This document shows positions 57,525 through 64,000 of a DNA stretch of 64,000 bases, piece by piece; within the stretch, counting starts at the first letter, position 1, and the number at the start of each line of letters is the position of its first letter. A program made the position numbers and the translations under genes. The notes below the pieces were generated by a model. It made no database searches. It had not been told where the DNA came from and saw nothing but the letters and a program-made list of their open reading frames with translations. Origin of the DNA: Limanda limanda (taxonomy: Eukaryota; Chordata; Actinopteri; Pleuronectiformes; Pleuronectidae); NCBI RefSeq assembly GCF_963576545.1, contig NC_083646.1:16407961-16471960 (forward strand), in the 5' to 3' direction.

Positions 57525-58194
57525 TATAGACTGTAAATAAAGATGGACGACGGGCTGCTCCCCAAAAGTGAAGCCAAAGCATCTCGATGGCCCCCTGGTG
57601 GCTAGCTGTAGTAAAGGTCATAAGTCCTCTTCCCTCATGTTAATGGATGGGATATGGACCAAACTAAAACGTCAGAGTGCGGGTATTATATATGTAATTT
57701 CAGGTATTTTCCTACTAGTGTTTGTAAGATACTGGTAAGTTTGGTTTTAATATCTTATTTGATGATAATAAAACAGGGTGAAATGTGGCTTTGTGGCCTA
57801 GGGGGTAGAGTGGGCGTTCCCCAACAAGAAGGTTGCCGGTTCAATCCCCACTCTTCCCCATCTGCATGCCGAAGTGTCCTTGGCAAGAAACTGAACCCCT
57901 AAACGGCCCCTCATAAAATGTTGACTGTACAAAAAATGTAAGTCGCTTTGGACAAAAAAAAGTGTCAGCTAAATAATATGTCATGTAATGTCCTGATTGA
58001 CAGCGAAGACGGACGTATGATTGGTCAAGAGCGTGTATAGATGGGATAGATGCTATACGGTTCCATCCTTAAAACGCTACTGCACAGTCACTGGCTCGTC
58101 GGCTAATAACATTCATATCTCGGATATTTTGGCGTCATTTCTGGAAACTGGGAGGAAGTGGCGATCCATCGTCCATCTTTATTTACAGTCTGTG
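57525..58194. mobile_element. hAT-like TIR element, 670 bases, interrupted by a SINE
   Basis: The left end TATAGACTGTAAATAAAGAT, continuing GGACGA, and its inverted copy at 58168-58194 agree over about 24 bases. Both sides carry GGTGGTAT (57517-57524 and 58195-58202), a perfect 8-base target duplication. It has no transposase frame. Without the nested SINE its body would be about 465 bases. Decayed relatives lie at 1897 and 13759. Confidence 0.85.
57786..57990 (+). mobile_element. tRNA-derived SINE nested in the TIR element
   Basis: The head contains an A-box-like TGGCCTAGGGGGTAGAGTGG and a B-box GGTTCAATCCCC at the spacing of a pol III promoter, followed by ATGCCGAAGTGTCCTTGGCA, CTGAACCCC, GTAAGTCGCTTTGGACAAAA and a GTCATGTAATG tail, as in common fish SINEs. 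It does not fold as an intact tRNA. Confidence 0.75.
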
Positions 58195-58700
58195 GGTGGT
58201 ATCATATTCTATATGCAGATTAACTGCTTTCTTGGCTTTGGAAAAAAGTAAAAAAAAGTAGCTGAAGTACAATATGAACCTCTAAAAAGTTGTAGAGGAG
58301 CAGCATTAAATGAAAAAACATTCTCCACAACCCCCTGGTTCCTCCATTTTAATTTTATGGAGCAAAAGCTTCAAAAGTCTTCCAACAGTTCGTTTCTCTG
58401 TCGCAGAGAGAAGCGGCTGAGTCATCCTTGCTGAGTGTATTTTTACAGATGACACAGGATGTGATGGCCTCTGTTTTCAAAAGGGCTGTGGAGGATGCGA
58501 GAAAGCCAACACATTGTCTGCCCCCAGGTTCCAGCTATTTTTATGAAAAACTAAGAAGCAGTAGGTTATTAAAAAAAAGAAAAGACAAGAAAAGAAAAGC
58601 TGCGGTGTGATGACTGAGCTCAGATCTGTCCTCACCTCTACTTTTACTTTCCTCCGCTTTATTCCAGCACTGAGCCTTTAAAAGCACAAACAGACCCAAT

Positions 58701-59265
58701 CCGCGCTCCGCGGAGGGACTACTTCTCATCAACCGTCCCAGCTTTAACAACATATTTTAAAAGTACTCCACCGTTGTTTTTAACACGGGTGCGGGTGGTT
58801 AAGTTTTTTTTTTTTTTTTCTGGATGAGGGTTCCCTGCTGGGTCTGTCTGTACAGCGGGAGGAGGAGGAGTAGGGGGGGGGGAGGTGGTGTGAGGGGTCG
58901 TCCAAGCGCTCGGATCTGCTCCCGGTTGTAAGCGGACACACGCAGGCTTGTTCGGGGCAGAGCCGGACGCACGGAGGCTGGAGGAGGAGGAGGAGGACTC
59001 TCACGGGGGTGGTCGCGGAGTTTTTCAACTTTTATTCATTAACCCCGGGACGAGTTAAGGGACGGTAACAAAAGTTGGGAAACGGCAGAGACACGTTTTA
59101 CTTTTCAGGGTCTGGATCTTTTATTGAGTCTCCGAGGTGCCGGACTGTGAGCGAGCAACTCCCCCTGGAAGTGTCGCTCTCCAGCCGGCTGCTGCTGGCG
59201 CTTGAGCTCGGCTTCAGCCTCCGGAACTTCACTTTGACGCAGCGGACATATTCAACTCCTCCACC
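58701..59265 (+). promoter_or_regulatory. limd1 CpG-rich promoter and 5' leader
   Basis: GC- and CpG-rich sequence ahead of the limd1 start, with a dense G-run block (GGGAGGAGGAGGAGTAGGGG, then GGGGG) at 58857-58884 that could form a quadruplex. No TATA box is obvious. The leader likely begins in 58800-59000; no splice acceptor is needed before the ATG. Confidence 0.5.
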
Positions 59266-60415
59266 ATGGATAAATACGAGGACTTGGGACTGGAGGCGAG
59301 CAAGTTCATCGAGGACCTGAACATGTACGAGGCATCCCGGGACGGCTTGTTCCGGACCAGGAGGGATGCGGGAAACAACCCGGACTTTGAGGAGACGCGA
59401 AAGGTCTTCGCCTCTAAAATGACTAAAATCCACATGCAGAAGCACCAGGAGGAGATGGCCAAAACCACCCAGGCAATCAAAATGAACGGAGGTCACAGCA
59501 GCACTTACTACACCAAAGACAGGCCGCCCATCAACAGCTTCAGGCAGCCGGGGGAGGCGGCCGCGAAGCCCCCGATGCTCTCCGGCCCCGCGGCGGGCAC
59601 CGGGGGTCAGTACGCGCCGCTCGACGGCCACAAGCACCACCCGGGGGTCCAGGGTGAGCCTCCAGCAGGGAGGGCGTACGGCTACGGGAACAGCTACGAC
59701 AACCAGGAGCTGCATTCGTACCAGAACAGCAGCCCCACTCCTCCTCCGAGCCCAGGGTCTCACTGCGCGCCCACACAGGCTCGTCCCCCGGGCAGCCAGC
59801 CGGCCGCCTGGACCCCCTGCCGGGAGAGCCAGCTCTCTCCCTGTCCGTCCGAGGGCAGCACTTCATCTCAGCCCCCCACCGCCAGCAGCCTTCCATCCCA
59901 GCAGAGCCAGGCTGGCATCCCTGCTTCTGTCAGCCAGGGTCCCGGCTCGGCCAGACCGGACCTCCTCCCCGCCCTGCCTCTGAGTGCCTTCACCGGGGGA
60001 GCAGAGTTCCATGTGCATCAGTCCTCCACGCAGCCTGCAGCCCACTATGCACCACCTTCTCCCACTTTGAGATCCTCTCCCATCCACAATGGTCCTGGCA
60101 GAGCTTCCCCTATCCGACCTGCACCCCCCGGATCCCCTCAACCCAAGGCCCAGGTGGCATCCGCTGCCTTCAGCCATGCCACTGTGTCCAAAAGCAGCAG
60201 CCAGAGTCCAGGTCAGAGCCAGATCCCGAGCTGTGGACAGGCTGTCATTGCTGAAGCCGAGGCCCTCCGGTTCCCCAGGGCGGCCCAGCCACCCTGCCAG
60301 CCTCTACTCACCCCACCCTCTGACCAGGGGCCCTCAGCTGCTGAAATAAAACTAGAAGCTCTCACTAAACGTCTGGAAAAAGAGATGGATGCCCAGCCCA
60401 AGGCAGACTACTTCG
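59266..60415 (+). CDS. limd1: LIM domain-containing protein 1, first coding exon (gene continues beyond window)
   Basis: Scaffold of the Ajuba/Zyxin LIM family, which in mammals acts at focal adhesions, P-bodies and the Hippo and hypoxia pathways. The start MDKYEDLGLEASKFIEDLNM, followed by YEASRDGLF, is almost identical to mammalian LIMD1. A Pro/Ser-rich unstructured middle of about 300 residues follows (residues 90-350), then the conserved LEALTKRLEKEMDAQ helix and KADYFG at the border with LIM domain 1. The exon ends TTCG|GTAAGA at 60415 in phase 1, at the same protein position where the LIM-coding exons begin in mammals. It gives 383 codons against roughly 470 before the LIM region in human, a shorter middle. 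The frame reads on past the donor to 60690, but that part is intron. The three LIM domains are not in the window; the a or b paralogue is undecided. Confidence 0.93.
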
Positions 60416-62309
60416 GTAAGACTTCTCAGACCACCAACACCAACAAGGAGGCTTCTGTCAGTCACACCGCTGCTGTAAGGGCCATTGAATACGAGAGCTG
60501 CCCACTCACGGTTTCAGAACATAAATCCACTTGTCTCATACATTTCATATTTACACATGCACACACAGGCATGCTTTGTCACAGACTTCATCTGGAGGGC
60601 GACCGAGCTGTCTTACGTGTTTGTCTGGTGGCATTCCCAAAGCTCTTTGCTGGTATAATAGTTGAACTTATTAGGCAGACACCAGAGTAATTTTTTTCCT
60701 CCTGTGGAACGCAGAAATAATAATGTTCCAATTTGTTCCCGGCCTCCTTTTTAACGATTAATTGCCTGCCTTGTTGGCAGCATTACAACAAACCCCAGAG
60801 CATGAGTAGGGGCCGGGGACAGAGAGAAGAAGAGCACTATCCTCTTATCTCCTCAAAACATTGATAAAGTTAACTCTTCAGCTAGAGCTAGATCACTTTA
60901 GGTCAGGTCTGTGCTCCAATAAGTCTGATCTTGTTTGAACATCCCCAGTGAGTGACTGACAGTGGCATCCACGTTTCCCCCCCAAAATGATTTCATTCCT
61001 GCAGATTTCTTCAAGGGACCATGGCAGCCTCACCTGTCCATCATCTGAATACTGTTGCTCACATTAGCGCCTGTAGCATTCAGCAGCTCTATCTCCGCTT
61101 TAGTAGCTTTGTCGGGAAATTAATGGAACGAGGAAATAACACACACATGCTATGGTGTGATAGCAGCTGACAGATGAAGATAAATAGGGGGCGATTACTG
61201 TACGTGGCTCAGTGTGCGTTTGTGTGCGTTGCAAACAGACAAATGTGGTGTACGCGTGTTTGGGGCCAAGGCCATTCCTGAAAACGGGATGTCCCGCCTC
61301 AGGAAAGGCAGATAGTGGAAGGCATCTCCATTACACACACACAGCATAACACACATACCCCATGCCTTCTCACAGGAGGTATTTCCTGCAAGGACATCGT
61401 GATTGTAATCGACAGCCGTCCCCCTGTGAGCTCATATCGGTGTGTGAAGGAAGGATGTTCTGGAGAACGTCTCTGTCACGACAAGGCTCATAAGTAGCAC
61501 AGCGAGGTGAACACTACAGATGTGTGGGAGAATGTGTTCAATCAGCAGAAGTGTAGGTTTTAAAGTAACACCGTGTCCTGTATGTATTTTTTTAGATAGA
61601 CACACACACACACACACACACGCATTCCCACATTGCCTACACATGGTTCCTGTGAGGACTTTGCAACCAGAACATGGCTCATCCTCTGAGTCACGCTTTC
61701 ATGCCAGAACAAAAACTTGTGTAGGCAAGATTCCTTCACAAGACTTTAGTGTCTTTATAGAAAGATATTTTAAAAAAGACACATTTTCAAAACACTTGTT
61801 TTGTCACATTTTGTAAAATCCCATTTATGTTTGAAAGAGGTTATTTTATTGAATGGCAGCAACCTTTTCTGTGGATCAGGACCTAAGTGCCATGGCGGTA
61901 TTTACCGGATCTAGTGAGCTGTGTATCAACACGATTCTTGGATTGATCAAAGTCCCGGTTATAGAACGAGTTCCGATTGGATTTACTGGAGCCGGAGGTT
62001 CTGGGAAAATGAGTATTGTGCCAAACGGCTGCACCGGGGGAACACTATGGAATGTCTGAAGGAAGGGAGCAAGGAATCTTAGTGACGAGGTCTGAAGATA
62101 AATAGGGGAGGGGAGTCCCAGACAAGTTAAGAGGTGTCTGCGGTGTCTGTGAATGGATGGCTCGACCAAGTGAGAGATTTAGGAGCAAGTTCGTGGACGC
62201 TTCTTTGTCCTTTGCCACAAGAGTCAGAGAGGAAGTGAGATTTATAGACGAGTTAATCCAAGGGGGGCGAAGTGGTGGGACATCCCAGTTCTCTGCCTCC
62301 CCCCCTGAT

Positions 62310-62364
<55 letters not shown>

Positions 62365-64000
62365 GCGTTTAGTGTTGTGTTAAGATGGATGATTAATTTA
62401 TCCCATCTGGCTGTGGAGTGGAAGGCTGCGTCTTAACTCTTCCCAGAGAATCTTGGCTTCTGCTTTGGCAGGCTTTTTAGAGGATATCTTTTGTGCAAGT
62501 GTTTGTTTGTGTGTCTGTGTGCGAGAGATAAAGAGAGAGAATGGGATTTCTTCTCATCTGCTGCTGTTTGATTGTATGGCCTGCAGTTTTTGACTAATGT
62601 CTGGGTGTTGTGTCTGATTGTGCGGCGTTTACCAAAAGAAAACAATGCCATAAGCAACACAGCATATTGTATTTTGCAATGAATGAGAGTGTGATATTTG
62701 TAGTTTTGCTACTTTTAGGATAATATTGTATAATTACGGTGTTATAAATGGAATCTTTCATGTTCTCACACCCCTCTGAAAGTATATTTATTACTCTGAA
62801 TACTTTGGTTTGATTGGAGAAGAGACAACATTAAGAACACTACAACCATGAGCTGGAAGATTGAGTCTGTTCTAACACTCAAAAGTTATGATTTGCAATA
62901 GATTGCATGAAAGCTTGTTTCAGAGAGAGTTTACAATAACCAAAGTGATGGAAACAGTGGACTGGATTACCCCACATGAATGGATAAGCAGGTGAAATAG
63001 TTAAACCCATCTAGTACTGAGATGTTGCTGATTCCATTTAATTATTGTTTCGTTGCACATTTAAGTGAATAAGATAGTGATTTTGCCACTTTTAAAGGCA
63101 GCAGTAAATAGTTTGGTGACAATTTAGCTTCCAGTGGTTTTTCGACCAGTAAGCAGCCATCTCCAGGGAGTTTTGACAGTTTAGGACGGTGAGGGGTGGG
63201 GTGTGTTAGGAGGGCTGAAGTTTTGGCTCCATGTTTTGCTTCCCCTCCCCCCACTTGCAGCCACAAGTCAGGCCCCAGAATAATCGCACTGTTTTGGGAT
63301 ACAGGACTCTGGCCAAGAGCAAGTTTGTAGTGGCTCAACCTGTGAGAAGATTATGAACTAAAACAAGGAATGTTTGGTTCCAAGCAGGAAAAGAGACGAG
63401 AGAACGGACCTGAACTGCATTTCTGTAAATATTGTTAAAGGACAAATGTCATAAGCTCAGTGCCCTTGAAAAAGTTCTGTACTTTACTGTATTGTATTGT
63501 ACTTTTCTGTTTACATACTGTTTTCCTGAGAATCTTCTCAGACCCGAAGTGTTTGTAGTAAACGTTTAAAGAAGAAAAGCTTGTGAAGAATGTGATTTAA
63601 AGGACCTTCCCTGATTTATTTCAGGAGTTTGAGGCCATGACCACTTTATTGTGTTTTCATGTAAACAAAATAGCTTACATAAGAGCAACATTCTTCAGCT
63701 TTCTAATAATATCCCGCTTTTATCTCTAAATCTTCTTTCCAGCCGCCAGGGCCCCCGATGATGTGTCCTCTGTTGTGGTATTAGGAGAGGCTTTAGCGGA
63801 ATTATATATAGCCCGATTGTATGTTGCACTTCTGAGTGTCTTAGAGGAGAAACATTTGAAGAAGGTTATTAAAATGTAACAGCGTGTGGTTTTTTTTTGG
63901 GGGGGGAGGCTGCCGCCGCGTGATGTGTGTTGGATAAACTGGAAACAGAAGTCTCTTTGTCAGTGTTCGAGGAGGACCAGGGCTGGGCTGGGCCGGGCTC
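60416..64000. other. limd1: limd1 intron 1 (open at right edge)
   Basis: No LIM-domain exon could be found: no CxxC..H..C pattern follows any plausible acceptor. It holds CA runs at 61601-61621 and 62311-62361 and otherwise unique-looking sequence. Confidence 0.7.
62311..62361. repeat. (CA)25 microsatellite
   Basis: 51 bases of uninterrupted CA in limd1 intron 1. Confidence 0.95.

Larger units (their letters stand above)
53975..58700. other. lars2-limd1 intergenic region
   Basis: No gene is supported. Apart from the TIR element with nested SINE at 57525-58194, the sequence is unique-looking and AT-rich, and open frames (up to about 109 codons) show no family resemblance or splice partners. 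Confidence 0.6.

Noticed and set aside
57786..57860. tRNA gene
   Set aside because: A- and B-box-like motifs are present, but the sequence does not fold to a cloverleaf and continues into a SINE body.
58428..58610. 60-codon frame ending KKRKDKKRKAAV as a possible nuclear-protein fragment
   Set aside because: The basic end comes from an A/G-rich low-complexity stretch; no start context, splice sites or homologue recognised.
59098..59763. 221-codon minus-strand open frame opposite limd1
   Set aside because: Shadow of the limd1 exon in a GC-rich region; Val/Arg-rich with no recognisable domain.
60416..60690. Continuation of the limd1 frame past 60415
   Set aside because: The donor TTCG|GTAAGA sits exactly at the border before LIM domain 1; the read-through has no LIM cysteines.
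63742..63792. Possible splice acceptor CTTTCCAG with a short open frame
   Set aside because: The translated sequence does not match LIM domain 1 and no suitable donor follows.

Overview
The window is ordinary nuclear chromosome from a ray-finned (percomorph-like) fish. The evidence is split genes with GT/AG introns, long CA/GT microsatellites, several teleost-type repeat families (hAT-like and Tc1-like elements, a tRNA-derived SINE), and four recognisable vertebrate genes. The species cannot be named from sequence alone. The gene order and strands, cdcp1 (-), tmem158 (-), lars2 (+), limd1 (+), match the human 3p21.31 block CDCP1-TMEM158-LARS2-LIMD1, so this is conserved vertebrate synteny.

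Layout. 1-6492, minus: cdcp1, a CUB-domain transmembrane glycoprotein. Eight coding exons are visible, and the gene leaves the left edge inside the transmembrane exon. About 200 bases upstream of its start codon lies a 152-base GT tract. 9647-10348, minus: single-exon tmem158, inside a GC-rich island. 10.8-19.6 kb: intergenic, with a Tc1-like transposase fossil (11.56-12.2 kb), a small TIR element (13.76-14.01 kb) and short repeats. 19.6-53.97 kb, plus: lars2, mitochondrial leucyl-tRNA synthetase. Twenty coding exons join in frame to 904 codons and carry both class I signatures (HMGH at 99-102, KMSKS at 640-644). Its introns hold a 704-base hAT element, a 1.2 kb Tc1-like remnant, two copies of an unnamed repeat, and a facing GT/AC microsatellite pair. 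54-58.7 kb: intergenic, with a 670-base TIR element that contains a SINE. 59266 onward, plus: the first coding exon of limd1; its LIM-domain exons lie beyond the right edge.

The four genes are neighbours by descent, not an operon or a pathway. cdcp1 encodes a surface signalling protein, tmem158 a small membrane protein induced by Ras signalling in mammals, lars2 a mitochondrial translation enzyme, and limd1 a LIM scaffold of the Ajuba/Zyxin group.

No new multi-gene system was found. The observations most worth checking are a 58-codon hydrophobic reading frame starting five bases after the tmem158 stop, the GT/AC pair that could fold into a very long intronic hairpin, a TTAA-ended element filling most of the lars2 3' UTR, and a hAT element placed 25 bases from a cdcp1 splice donor with its target duplication intact.
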